NCBI RefSeq assembly: GCF_000420665.1
Contig: NZ_ATVJ01000003.1
Location: 62,001 to 126,000 of the forward strand
Origin: Ponticaulis koreensis DSM 19734
GTDB taxonomy: Bacteria; Pseudomonadota; Alphaproteobacteria; Caulobacterales; Hyphomonadaceae
Direction: 5' to 3'
DNA: 64,000 nucleotides
Position 1 is the stretch's first letter. Each line of letters opens with the position of its first letter. Below the pieces are notes generated by a model. The model did not search any database. It saw nothing but the letters and a program-made list of their open reading frames with translations, and was not told the DNA's origin. Positions 27,779-35,620 of the stretch are shown here, piece after piece. The position numbers were made by a program, and so were the translations under genes.

Positions 27779-28078
27779 TTAGCGGTCTTCCGGATCGACG
27801 CCATCATTGAGGCGAGCGCGCAGTTCTTTACCGGCTTTGAAGAATGGAACGAACTTCTCTTCGACCTGCACAGTTTCGCCTGTGCGCGGGTTGCGGCCAA
27901 CGCGCGCATCACGCTTACGCACTGAAAATGCGCCGAAACCTCTGAGTTCTACGCGAGACCCGTTTTCCAGGGCGGAGGTGATCTCTTCCAGAATAACATC
28001 GACGACCTTCTCCAGGTCCTGTGGACGGAGATGCGGATTTTCATCAGTCAGTTTCTGAACGAGTTCTGAGCGTAGCAT
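27779..28078 (-). CDS. ihfB: integration host factor subunit beta
   Basis: A 99-residue HU/IHF-family DNA-bending protein. It begins [10 protein letters not shown] and has the DNA-binding arm [12 protein letters not shown] with the intercalating Pro, plus R-G-F-G-A-F-S-V-R. Location directly after rpsA is the usual ihfB site and distinguishes it from ihfA and HU. It has the acidic tail (D-P-E-D-R) seen in several alphaproteobacterial beta subunits. Confidence 0.92.
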   Translation of the reverse strand: MLRSELVQKLTDENPHLRPQDLEKVVDVILEEITSALENGSRVELRGFGAFSVRKRDARVGRNPRTGETVQVEEKFVPFFKAGKELRARLNDGVDPEDR

Positions 28079-28096
28079 TCCCCCACCATATACGTT

Positions 28097-28127
28097 TTCG
28101 CGGCGAAACCAAAGGCTTCGCCGCGAA
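28097..28127. promoter_or_regulatory. perfect 11-bp hairpin between rpsA and ihfB
   Basis: TTCGCGGCGAA (28097-28107) and TTCGCCGCGAA (28117-28127) are exact inverted copies around a 9-base loop. On the reverse strand, the coding strand here, no T-run follows, so it is a weak terminator candidate; it may instead process or stabilise the rpsA-ihfB transcript. Confidence 0.5.
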
Positions 28128-28162
28128 TTTGTGATTGAATTTTTAGTATGAGGGCAAAGTTT

Positions 28163-29854
28163 CTACTCTTTGCCTTCTTCCTCATCACCTTTGAGGGCCG
28201 CACCAAGGATATCACCGAGGGATGCGCCAGAGTCAGCAGAACCGTACTGAGCGACTGCTTCTTTCTCTTCTTCGATCTCCAGAGCTTTGATGGAGAGCGT
28301 TACGCGGCGAGAGTTGCGGTCGAAGTTTGTGACTTTCGCGTCGATTGTGTCGCCAACAGCGAAACGCTCCGGGCGCTGCTCTGAACGGTCACGGGAAAGG
28401 TCAGAGCGACGAATGAAGGCTTTGAGGCCTTCTGGAAGCTCAACTTCGATACCACCGGAAGCAACTTCAGTGACGGTAACTGTGAGGGTTGAGCCTTTGC
28501 GCACGTCGCCGCCAGCCATTGGGTCGTCGCCGAGTTGTTTGATGCCGAGAGAGATACGTTCTTTCTCAACGTCAACTTCGAGGACCTTAACTTTGACGGT
28601 GTCGCCTTTGTTGTAGTCTTCGATGGCTTCTTCGCCCTGACGGTTCCAGTCGATGTCGTTGATGTGAACCATGCCGTCGAGGTCTGGGCCGATGCCAACG
28701 AACATACCGAATTCGGTGATGCCGCGAACTTCGCCTTCGAGTTCAGAACCGACCGGGTGGTCAACGAGGAACGCATCCCATGGGTTGTCCATGCACTGCT
28801 TGAGACCGAGGGAGATGCGACGCTTGTCTGCATCAACGTCGAGGACCATGACGTCAACTTCCTGAGAAGTAGAGACGATTTTGCCCGGGTGGACGTTTTT
28901 CTTAGTCCAGGACATTTCAGATACGTGGATGAGGCCTTCAACGCCGTCTTCCAGCTCAACGAACGCACCGTAGTCAGTGATGTTCGTGATGCGGCCTGTG
29001 TAGCGCGCGCCCAGTGGGTATTTCGCTTCAACACCATCCCATGGGTCAGACATGAGTTGCTTCATGCCGAGAGAGATACGTTGCGTGTCCGGGTTGATCT
29101 TGATGATCTGAACTTTGACAGTCTCGCCAACGTTCACAACCTGGCTTGGGTGAGAAATACGTTTCCAGGACATGTCTGTGACGTGGAGGAGGCCATCAAT
29201 GCCGCCGAGGTCAACGAACGCACCGTAATCGGTGATGTTCTTGACGACGCCTTCGCGAACGTCACCTTCAGCCAGTTCACCGACGATCTCTGCACGTTGC
29301 TCTGCGCGGCTCTCTTCGAGAACTGCACGACGGGACACAACGATGTTGCCACGTGGGCGGTCCATTTTGAGGATCGCGAACGGTTGAGCAACACCCATAA
29401 GCGGGCCGACGTCTTTGATTGGACGGATATCAACCTGAGAACCCGGGAGGAACGCATTGACGCCACCGAGGTCAACTGTGAAGCCACCTTTGACGCGGCC
29501 AACGATTGCACCTTCTGCAGGCTCTTCTTTTTCGTGAAGTTTCTCGAGGCGGGTCCACGCTTCTTCGCGGCGGGCTTTGTCGCGCGAAAGAACAGCTTCG
29601 CCGAGCGCGTTCTCGATGCGCTCAAGGTAAACTTCTACAATGTCACCAGCGCCAGGTGTTGCGTCCTGACCGAACTCGCGAAGTGGAACGCGTCCTTCAG
29701 TTTTCAGGCCGACGTCAACGATGACAGCGTCGTTTTCGACAGAGATGACAGTAGCCGGTACAACGCGGCCTTCTTGCATATTGCTTCCAGCAAAGCTGGA
29801 TTCAAACATGGACGCAAAATCGTCCGTAGATGGGTTCATAGTTTCAGCAGACAT
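28163..29854 (-). CDS. rpsA: 30S ribosomal protein S1
   Basis: A 563-residue S1 with six S1 (OB-fold) repeats, the full Gram-negative number. Repeats show the recurring I-T-D-Y-G-A-F-V-x-L and G-L-L-H-V-T-D or G-L-I-H-V-S-E patterns, the central four being best conserved. It loads mRNAs with weak ribosome sites. The ATG at 29854 is preferred to the upstream one at 29902 because GGAG lies 6 bases before it. The order cmk-rpsA-ihfB is conserved. Confidence 0.96.
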   Translation of the reverse strand: MSAETMNPSTDDFASMFESSFAGSNMQEGRVVPATVISVENDAVIVDVGLKTEGRVPLREFGQDATPGAGDIVEVYLERIENALGEAVLSRDKARREEAWTRLEKLHEKEEPAEGAIVGRVKGGFTVDLGGVNAFLPGSQVDIRPIKDVGPLMGVAQPFAILKMDRPRGNIVVSRRAVLEESRAEQRAEIVGELAEGDVREGVVKNITDYGAFVDLGGIDGLLHVTDMSWKRISHPSQVVNVGETVKVQIIKINPDTQRISLGMKQLMSDPWDGVEAKYPLGARYTGRITNITDYGAFVELEDGVEGLIHVSEMSWTKKNVHPGKIVSTSQEVDVMVLDVDADKRRISLGLKQCMDNPWDAFLVDHPVGSELEGEVRGITEFGMFVGIGPDLDGMVHINDIDWNRQGEEAIEDYNKGDTVKVKVLEVDVEKERISLGIKQLGDDPMAGGDVRKGSTLTVTVTEVASGGIEVELPEGLKAFIRRSDLSRDRSEQRPERFAVGDTIDAKVTNFDRNSRRVTLSIKALEIEEEKEAVAQYGSADSGASLGDILGAALKGDEEEGKE

Positions 29855-29988
29855 TGAGACTCCAAAATTTCTGCGAGCCCCATGGATTGCGCCATAGGAC
29901 AAATGACACTGCGAGTGTCGGTTAAAGTTGATGTGAATTCAGTCGACCAAGGTGCGGGCCGGTGGATTTTAGCTGCCCGGGGGCTTTG

Positions 29989-31137
29989 CTAACGACCTGC
30001 GATGCGTGCCCTGACCTGATCGACAATGAGCCGGGCGTGTTCTCGTGCCGCGTCTATAGACAAATGAGTCGTATCTAGCAAGTGGGCATCTTCTGCCGGT
30101 TTCATTGGTGCTATAGCGCGGTTCTTGTCGCGCTCGTCACGTTCTTTGAGCTGGGTGACCATTTCATCCTGTGTGATCGGGTCGCCTTTGGCGTTCAGTT
30201 CCGCCACGCGTCGTGCCGCGCGGACCTCTACGTCTGCGTCTACCCAGAATTTGATGTCGGCGTCAGGGCAGACAACCGTGCCGATATCGCGACCATCCAG
30301 AATGGCGCCTCCGGCCTGAGCGGCGAAATCGCGCTGCAGCTGGAAAAGGGCTTTGCGCACGTCCGGATGCACTGCAACGCGCGAGGCGGCCTGACCAACT
30401 TCTGCAGTGCGCAGTTCGTCCGGCTTCATGGCATTGATATCGAGCGTGGCTGCAAGTTCTGCTGCGCCAGCTTCATCATCAGGAGAGACGCCAGCATCAA
30501 GGCAGGCTTTAGCCGTAGCGCGGTAGAGAAGACCCGTATCAAGGTGAGGAAGGCCTAAGTCTGCTGCGAGGCCTTTGGAGAGTGTACCTTTGCCGGAGGC
30601 GAGCGTGCCATCAACGGCAATGACTAAACGGTTCTGAGCCATGAATTCTGAATAGGCCTCTCTTAGGGCAGTGGTGTTGTCGGGATCGAACGCTACCAGA
30701 TAGATTTCAGTGTCATGCTCTTTAACGTGGTTTGCGCAGGTCTCAACCGCGATCTGGGCGGCTTCCAGGGCCGGAAAGCCATATGCGCCCGTTGAGATGG
30801 CAGGAAAGGCGATCGATTTCACGCCGTGGCGGAGCGCTTCCTGCAGGCAGTTGCGATAACAGGCTTCAAGATCATCCTCTTCACCCTGTTGGCCATCATG
30901 AAAAATCGGGCCAACAGTATGAAAGATGAGCCGGGGCGCGAGCCCGAAGCCTTCAGTCACGCGCACCTCTCCGGTCGGGCAGGGCGCAAGTGGCCGGCAG
31001 GCGTCTTTTAGCTGCGGACCAGCAGCCGCATGGATTGCGCCATCAACACCGCCGCCGCCCATCAGGGACTTATTCGCCGCGTTGACGATTGCGTCGACTT
31101 CAAGGTCCAGAATATTGCCATGATAGATGTGCAGCAT
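29989..31137 (-). CDS. cmk: macrodomain-cytidylate kinase fusion protein
   Basis: A 382-residue two-domain protein read in one frame without a linker. Residues 1-165 are a MacroD/YmdB-type macrodomain: H-G-N-I-L-D, D-A-I-V-N-A-A-N, G-G-G-G-V-D-G-A-I-H-A-A-A-G, and P-A-I-S-T-G-A-Y-G-F-P, the residues that bind ADP-ribose and hydrolyse its esters. Residues 166-382 are a full-length CMP/dCMP kinase: V-A-V-type P-loop I-A-V-D-G-T-L-A-S-G-K-G-T, D-T-G-L-L-Y-R-A, I-L-D-G-R-D-I-G-T-V-V, and the lid R-D-E-R-D-K-N-R. An internal ATG at 30642 marks the ancestral cmk start and has only a distant AGAGAGG, so separate Cmk could also be made. Neighbour rpsA confirms the cmk locus. The usual Asp of the macrodomain G-D-I motif is Asn here. 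Confidence 0.88.
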   Translation of the reverse strand: MLHIYHGNILDLEVDAIVNAANKSLMGGGGVDGAIHAAAGPQLKDACRPLAPCPTGEVRVTEGFGLAPRLIFHTVGPIFHDGQQGEEDDLEACYRNCLQEALRHGVKSIAFPAISTGAYGFPALEAAQIAVETCANHVKEHDTEIYLVAFDPDNTTALREAYSEFMAQNRLVIAVDGTLASGKGTLSKGLAADLGLPHLDTGLLYRATAKACLDAGVSPDDEAGAAELAATLDINAMKPDELRTAEVGQAASRVAVHPDVRKALFQLQRDFAAQAGGAILDGRDIGTVVCPDADIKFWVDADVEVRAARRVAELNAKGDPITQDEMVTQLKERDERDKNRAIAPMKPAEDAHLLDTTHLSIDAAREHARLIVDQVRARIAGR

Positions 31138-31186
31138 ACCGGCAGAATACGCCTTAAAATGGGTGTTTGAAAGTTAATCAGATAAA

Positions 31187-31205
31187 ACCATATATACTAT
31201 ATGGT
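31187..31205. promoter_or_regulatory. palindrome in the divergent promoter region
   Basis: ACCATAT (31187-31193) and ATATGGT (31199-31205) are exact inverted copies separated by 5 bases. The site lies between the divergent macrodomain-cmk gene and the membrane protein gene at 31240, 35 bases from the latter, so it is placed to act as an operator or to cover a -10 box. The binding protein is unknown. Confidence 0.4.
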
Positions 31206-31239
31206 CTTTGTGCCGTGTTTCTGAGACGGTGAGGGCGAT

Positions 31240-31908
31240 ATGCGATACTGGTTTTATATAGAAGTGCTGCGCCGCGTTCTGCTGGTCGCGGGCGTTCTGG
31301 CGGGTGGTGCGGCCTTATTCCAAGGCCAGCACTTTGTTATCGGCGCGATCTCGATTGCCTCTGGTATTCTCGCTTACATTTTCCTGCCGAAAGAGAAGCT
31401 GCCTTCGACATCAGAGCATATGTCCTACGGCGAGGGCGTGATTGGCGTCGATGTCGGGGCGAGCGTTCTGGCCCTGCCGCTTCTGGCGCTTGTCTATTCG
31501 TTGATCGGGAATGACGGCATGCCGCGCTGGTGGATGGTATTCATCTTCACGTCACCGATGATTGTCGCCGGGCTCGTACTTTACTGGATGGCGACGCGAA
31601 ATGCCTGCCTCTGGTTGTCGCTGGATAGCGGCCACGTAAAGCTGGCTGACATCAAGACCGTACACGAATTTCATCTGTCGCAAGTCGTCGAAGCGAGGCC
31701 CCATGTCTTTAAAATGCCGAACTGGGGCTGGGCGCTGCTGGCTGCGTTTGGCGGGCCGCGAGGCGTGGGCATGGCGATTCTGCACGGCGGACGAAAGGCA
31801 GAGTGTTTGAACCTCACGCTGAAAGACGGAACAGAAATCACACTGCCGAAGGATGGTTTTCCGGCTGTCTCCGCTCTTGAAGAGCAGCTACAGCCGGTGA
31901 GCATTTAG
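31240..31908 (+). CDS. membrane protein of unknown function
   Basis: A 222-residue protein with four likely membrane helices (about 10-28, 32-50, 68-87, 100-120) followed by a ~100-residue cytosolic part that resembles a PH-like beta structure (C-L-W-L-S-L-D-S-G-H-V-K-L, E-C-L-N-L-T-L-K-D-G-T-E-I-T-L-P). No family recognised. The ATG at 31240 follows GGTGAGGGCGAT. It is monocistronic. Confidence 0.65.
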   Translation: MRYWFYIEVLRRVLLVAGVLAGGAALFQGQHFVIGAISIASGILAYIFLPKEKLPSTSEHMSYGEGVIGVDVGASVLALPLLALVYSLIGNDGMPRWWMVFIFTSPMIVAGLVLYWMATRNACLWLSLDSGHVKLADIKTVHEFHLSQVVEARPHVFKMPNWGWALLAAFGGPRGVGMAILHGGRKAECLNLTLKDGTEITLPKDGFPAVSALEEQLQPVSI

Positions 31909-31993
31909 AACGTCGATCTGAAGCGCGCAGGTTTCAGAACATACAACGGGCCATAGAGTGATTTATTTTTCCGACGCCCGTCAGGCTGATGTT

Positions 31994-32578
31994 TTAGCTC
32001 GTGTAAAGCGGTCCGTCGTCCGATCCGTGCTGATCCGCATTGAATGCCGTCACCATAGGAAAGTCATGCTCGGGATTTGCAAAGTGTCGAACGTATTGCA
32101 ACGTCGTGTATATTCCGATGATCCCGATGCATTCCAAAAGGGCTTTGTTTGACAGTCCGTTCTGTCTGGCGCGAGTGACGGTGATGTCGCTCACGAGACC
32201 ACGATTGCGGACAACCTCATTTGTGAAATCCAGCAGCGCCTGCGCTTTGGGATCATCTGCTGTTCCGGCCATGGCATCCAGTAGCGCCTTCTCACTCAGT
32301 CCTGCCCCTTTGCCGACTTGCATGTGAACGTTGACGCAATAGTCACAGCGGTTGAGCGCAGATACCAGCATCGCAACTTGCTCCACCTGGGCTGAGCTTA
32401 GCTCGGTGCCATCCCCCACATGTTTGTTCAAAGCCAGAATTCCTTTCAGAACATTGGGTGCATGTCCGGTGACCCGGAACAGATTTATTACAGCGCCAAA
32501 TTGTTGTTGCGCCTCGCCGAACGCTTCTTTTGCATCTTCTGATGCTGTGTCGGGTGCGATTGCAGAAAGTTTGACCAT
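31994..32578 (-). CDS. carboxymuconolactone decarboxylase / AhpD-like protein
   Basis: A 194-residue all-helical AhpD-superfamily protein. The redox motif C-D-Y-C-V-N-V-H (C-x-x-C-x-x-x-H) at ~78-85 is intact and is preceded by the typical V-A-M-L-V-S-A-L-N-R. It fits the peroxidase-related subgroup that protects against peroxides or reactive electrophiles. A TetR-type operator lies 32 bases upstream of its start and a matching one lies before the downstream-facing tetR gene, so both are probably controlled together. Confidence 0.82.
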   Translation of the reverse strand: MVKLSAIAPDTASEDAKEAFGEAQQQFGAVINLFRVTGHAPNVLKGILALNKHVGDGTELSSAQVEQVAMLVSALNRCDYCVNVHMQVGKGAGLSEKALLDAMAGTADDPKAQALLDFTNEVVRNRGLVSDITVTRARQNGLSNKALLECIGIIGIYTTLQYVRHFANPEHDFPMVTAFNADQHGSDDGPLYTS

Positions 32579-32609
32579 GGTGGGCTCCTATATTGTGTCA
32601 CCACAGTAT

Positions 32610-32623
32610 ACCGACCGGTCGGT
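32610..32623. promoter_or_regulatory. TetR-type operator, perfect 14-bp palindrome
   Basis: The sequence ACCGACCGGTCGGT at 32610-32623 is its own reverse complement and lies just upstream of the AhpD-like gene. Ten of its bases recur at 33291-33300 before the tetR gene. The CCGACCGGT core is a common TetR-family operator pattern. Confidence 0.7.
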
Positions 32624-32669
32624 CCAATTCAATGCACAAGTTTGTGACCATCCTGAAGCGGGTAAATTG

Positions 32670-33272
32670 TTATGAAGACGTTGCGCGCTGTATTCCGGAC
32701 AGCGCTGGCAGAGCGGACGGTGCCAGTAATGAGACCAATTCCGGGTTGTTCTGCGATTTTGCCATTATGAGGCCACCCTGGATCATGGTGATGACTGCTT
32801 CTGCTCCCGAAGCCGGGTCAATATCCGGAATTTGGCCGCCAATAATCAATTCGCGTATGACAGGTGCGATTGCGTGCTGCCAGGATGCCATCGCATCACA
32901 TACGGCGCGTCTGACTGAGTCATCCACCGAACCGAGTTCCAGAGTCATATTTCCAACAAGGCAGCCTTGGGCAAAACCGTGAGAAGCCTTCCAACTGCGG
33001 TTTGCCTGTGCAGGTACGTCGAAAAGAGCAGCGAGCTTTTTATCTGGAACCACGTTTGACTGCGCGATCGCATCAAATTCTGATCTGAAGACGTTGGCAT
33101 ACTGTTCAACGGCGTGAATCAGGAGGTCGGTCTTTGACTCAAAAAAGTGATAGAAAGTTCCTTTGCTGACGCCTGCGGATTTGCAGATCTCCGCCGTGCC
33201 AACCACGCCAAACCCTTTGCCGAGAAACAAATCGGTGGCGGTGCTCAGCAATTTAGTTCGGGTATCTGTCAT
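32670..33272 (-). CDS. TetR/AcrR family transcriptional regulator
   Basis: A 200-residue TetR-type repressor. The N-terminal HTH covers ~5-50 (L-L-S-T-A-T-D-L-F-L-G-K-G-F, T-A-E-I-C-K-S-A-G-V-S-K-G-T-F-Y-H-F-F-E-S-K). The C-terminal ligand domain (F-A-Q-G-C-L-V-G-N-M-T-L-E-L) resembles the YxaF/LmrA-like branch. The gene lies directly upstream of the AhpD-like gene on the same strand and carries its own copy of the operator, implying autoregulation. Confidence 0.88.
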   Translation of the reverse strand: MTDTRTKLLSTATDLFLGKGFGVVGTAEICKSAGVSKGTFYHFFESKTDLLIHAVEQYANVFRSEFDAIAQSNVVPDKKLAALFDVPAQANRSWKASHGFAQGCLVGNMTLELGSVDDSVRRAVCDAMASWQHAIAPVIRELIIGGQIPDIDPASGAEAVITMIQGGLIMAKSQNNPELVSLLAPSALPALSGIQRATSS

Positions 33273-33290
33273 AGACTGATTATCAGCCTA

Positions 33291-33304
33291 ACCGACCGGT
33301 TAGT
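33291..33304. promoter_or_regulatory. second TetR-type operator, upstream of tetR
   Basis: ACCGACCGGTTAGT at 33291-33304 matches the operator at 32610-32623 at 12 of 14 positions. It lies 18 bases before the tetR start, the position expected for self-repression, and could also affect the divergent crotonase gene. Confidence 0.62.
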
Positions 33305-33434
33305 CCATGGATTGACGGGAAGTTGATTGCAAAATTCAGGAGCATTCTGCACGCGTGATCGCTTGCCCCAGCGTGATCTTGCGCGCGTCAGCTTTCCCTT
33401 CAATCATGTCTGAAAATTATGACGGGAGAGAGAC

Positions 33435-34229
33435 ATGTCAGACAAACCGGAATCAGTCGGTCAGGAAGTTCTTTACGAGGTCGCAGACCATATCGCTGTG
33501 GTCACGCTGAACCGGCCGGATAAGCGTAACGCTGTGAACGGCGCAGTCGCATCGGCGATGGACTGGATCGTGAAAGAGGTAGAGCGCGATGAAGATGTGC
33601 GCGTGGCCATTCTCACCTCATCGCTGGAATCAACCTTCTGCGCAGGCGCTGACCTTTCGGAGATTTCCAAAGGCAATGCACGCGCACTCTCTACAAAGGA
33701 TGGCGGCTTTGCGGGGTTTGTGAAATCGAGCCGCTCCAAACCATGGATCGCGGCTGTGCGCGGCAATGCGCTCGCTGGTGGCTGCGAACTGCCGCTTACC
33801 TGCGACATGATTGTCGCGGCGGATAACTCACGCTTCGGTCTGCCGGAAGTGAAGCGAGGCATCTTTGCGGGTGCCGGCGGTGTCTTCCGTCTGCCACGTG
33901 CTCTGCCGCGCAATATCGCGCTCGAGATCGTTGCGACAGGTGACCCTCTGCCAGCTGAGCGCATGTATCAACTGGGGCTCGTAAACCGCATGGTGCCGTC
34001 TGAGGACGTGCTGGCCGAAGCAAAAGGCCTTGCTGCCCAGATCGGGGCGAATGCGCCGCTGGCCGTTCGTAAAAGCCTGGAAGTGGCCCGTCAGGCCTAT
34101 GATGGCACTGAGGAAGAACTCTGGAAGGCTTCGAACGAAGCCTCTGCAGTCGTCTTCTCCAGCGAAGATGCCAAAGAGGGGCCGCGCGCCTTCCTCGAAA
34201 AACGCGTCCCTGTCTGGAAAGGGCGGTAA
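33435..34229 (+). CDS. enoyl-CoA hydratase/isomerase family protein
   Basis: A 264-residue crotonase-fold enzyme acting on acyl-CoA esters. Oxyanion-hole segments are F-C-A-G-A-D-L-S at ~69-76 and G-N-A-L-A-G-G-C-E-L at ~112-121; the following L-P-E-V-K-R-G-I carries Glu at the usual catalytic position. N-R-P-D-K-R-N-A-V at the start is typical. The reaction (hydratase, isomerase or other) cannot be fixed. It is divergent from tetR. A GGGAGAGAGAC site precedes the ATG. Confidence 0.88.
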   Translation: MSDKPESVGQEVLYEVADHIAVVTLNRPDKRNAVNGAVASAMDWIVKEVERDEDVRVAILTSSLESTFCAGADLSEISKGNARALSTKDGGFAGFVKSSRSKPWIAAVRGNALAGGCELPLTCDMIVAADNSRFGLPEVKRGIFAGAGGVFRLPRALPRNIALEIVATGDPLPAERMYQLGLVNRMVPSEDVLAEAKGLAAQIGANAPLAVRKSLEVARQAYDGTEEELWKASNEASAVVFSSEDAKEGPRAFLEKRVPVWKGR

Positions 34230-34245
34230 TCCAGACATTACTGGT

Positions 34246-34284
34246 TTTACGCTGCTGAGCGCGAATTCGGCTCAACAGCGTAAA
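34246..34284. terminator. bidirectional terminator hairpin between crotonase and GST genes
   Basis: TTTACGCTG and CAGCGTAAA form a perfect 9-bp outer stem, and TGAGC with GCTCA a further inner stem after a 1-base mismatch; the loop is 9 bases. It sits between the two convergent genes (34229 and 34303) and can serve both, with A/T flanks on each side. Confidence 0.75.
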
Positions 34285-34302
34285 TCTCAGCCGATGGTCT
34301 GG

Positions 34303-34893
34303 TTATGAAAGACACGCCGCCCAGACTGAGCTCGGGTGCTCTGATACGCGTTTTACCCAGTTTCTTATGGCGGGATGTTCTGGCGTGACGTGCGGTGCCC
34401 ATTGAAACGGCGAAGCCATTATAAAATCGACTGCCGTAATATTATCGCCCATTAGAAATGGGCCATCTGCAAGCGCCGCCTCGAGCGTTTGTTGGATTTC
34501 TGTCAGGCCTCGGAAAGTCGCAGTGAAGGTCGGTTCCTCCTGAATGCCGATGAAGTTGCCGACAATAACCGGCTCTACGACGCCGCCATAATACGCCATC
34601 CAGGATAGATAAGTTCCGCGTCCCGGTTCACCGACCTGACGGCCGAGCGGACTGTTAAAATGATCTGTCAGATAGATCATGATCGCAGACGTTTCTCGGA
34701 TCAGCTCGCCGTTGTGTTTCAGCACTGGCACTTTCTTTTCCGGATGTGGGTTTTCGGTGTCAGTACTGCCGTTGCCGTCGCTGCGGGGGATCGTAACGGT
34801 CTTGATCTGGATGTCATCCAAAACGCCCATAGCGTGAAGCAGCGCAACAACTCGAGTGGACCGGCTCTGGGGTGAGTGAAATAAGGTCAGCAT
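34303..34893 (-). CDS. glutathione S-transferase family protein
   Basis: A 196-residue GST. The N-terminal thioredoxin-fold domain begins M-L-T-L-F-H-S-P-Q-S-R-S-T-R-V with a Ser-rich catalytic loop, followed by K-V-P-V-L-K-H-N-G and E-T-S-A-I-M-I-Y-L, the glutathione-binding cis-Pro and Glu-Thr/Ser motifs. The C-terminal helical domain has N-I-T-A-V-D-F-I-M-A-S-P. Substrate unknown. It stands alone. Confidence 0.87.
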   Translation of the reverse strand: MLTLFHSPQSRSTRVVALLHAMGVLDDIQIKTVTIPRSDGNGSTDTENPHPEKKVPVLKHNGELIRETSAIMIYLTDHFNSPLGRQVGEPGRGTYLSWMAYYGGVVEPVIVGNFIGIQEEPTFTATFRGLTEIQQTLEAALADGPFLMGDNITAVDFIMASPFQWAPHVTPEHPAIRNWVKRVSEHPSSVWAACLS

Positions 34894-35028
34894 AGTGTCG
34901 TTTCCTGTCGTATTTGCCGACAGCTTACTGACATGCCCCTGCTGACAGCATTGTGGCAGTAGCGTTCGTGGATGTCCGCCCCGGACCCGGCCATATATTG
35001 GCAGCGCGTGCTGCGGTAGACAATGAAA

Positions 35029-35616
35029 TTACCCGATCAGCAGCGTGAAGCCGCACTGGTGTTTCTGGCAGGTTTCGAGAAACGTGATCACGTCCCGAAA
35101 ATAAGGCCAGAGATAGTCCTCGAAGTCGGCATCGCTCCAATCCAGTGCGGGGTAAACTTCGCGGTCGCAAAAAGCCTGCGGATCATATCGGCTTTTCAGC
35201 ATGTCATGATCAAATGCGTTCAGCGCGTTGAGAATCTCCGCAGCTTCTGAAGCGCGAAACCCTCGAACGGCAAAATCTTTGCTGTCGTCATTGAGAATAA
35301 TGCCCCCATCGACCAAAAAGCCGATCGGATATTCGCCCGCCCAGACTTCGCCGGTGAGTAGCAAATTGATCCCCGACCACGCTTTATCAATATCCAGCTC
35401 GACACCTTCGCCGCGTGATGGATCAAGCACGATCAGCGTTTCCTGTACTTCTGTGGGGCGCCCGCCGAAGAGGCGTTCCAGCCAGCCAACATGCTTGGCC
35501 CTCGCCGTGACGACATGCTTGCTCTTACAGTCGATCCACCACGCGCGGGTCCGCTGCCGCAACATCTCATCGAGATGTTCATCAGCGACGGACATGCCGT
35601 GGCAGTACATTCCCAT
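35029..35616 (-). CDS. DUF1877 (YfbM-like) protein
   Basis: A 195-residue cytosolic protein of the YfbM family, of unknown function. The start M-G-M-Y-C-H-G, the central D-K-A-W-S-G-I-N-L-L-L-T-G and the late L-W-P-Y-F-R-D-V-I-T-F are the pattern of this family. It starts 4 bases after the aroA stop on the same strand, so it is probably co-transcribed with aroA; a functional link is not evident. Confidence 0.78.
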   Translation of the reverse strand: MGMYCHGMSVADEHLDEMLRQRTRAWWIDCKSKHVVTARAKHVGWLERLFGGRPTEVQETLIVLDPSRGEGVELDIDKAWSGINLLLTGEVWAGEYPIGFLVDGGIILNDDSKDFAVRGFRASEAAEILNALNAFDHDMLKSRYDPQAFCDREVYPALDWSDADFEDYLWPYFRDVITFLETCQKHQCGFTLLIG

Positions 35617-35620
35617 GGAG

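Noticed and set aside
28535-29857. 440-codon + strand frame
   Set aside because: It lies entirely opposite rpsA, whose S1 repeats are unmistakable; its long length comes from codon bias, and it shows no domain.
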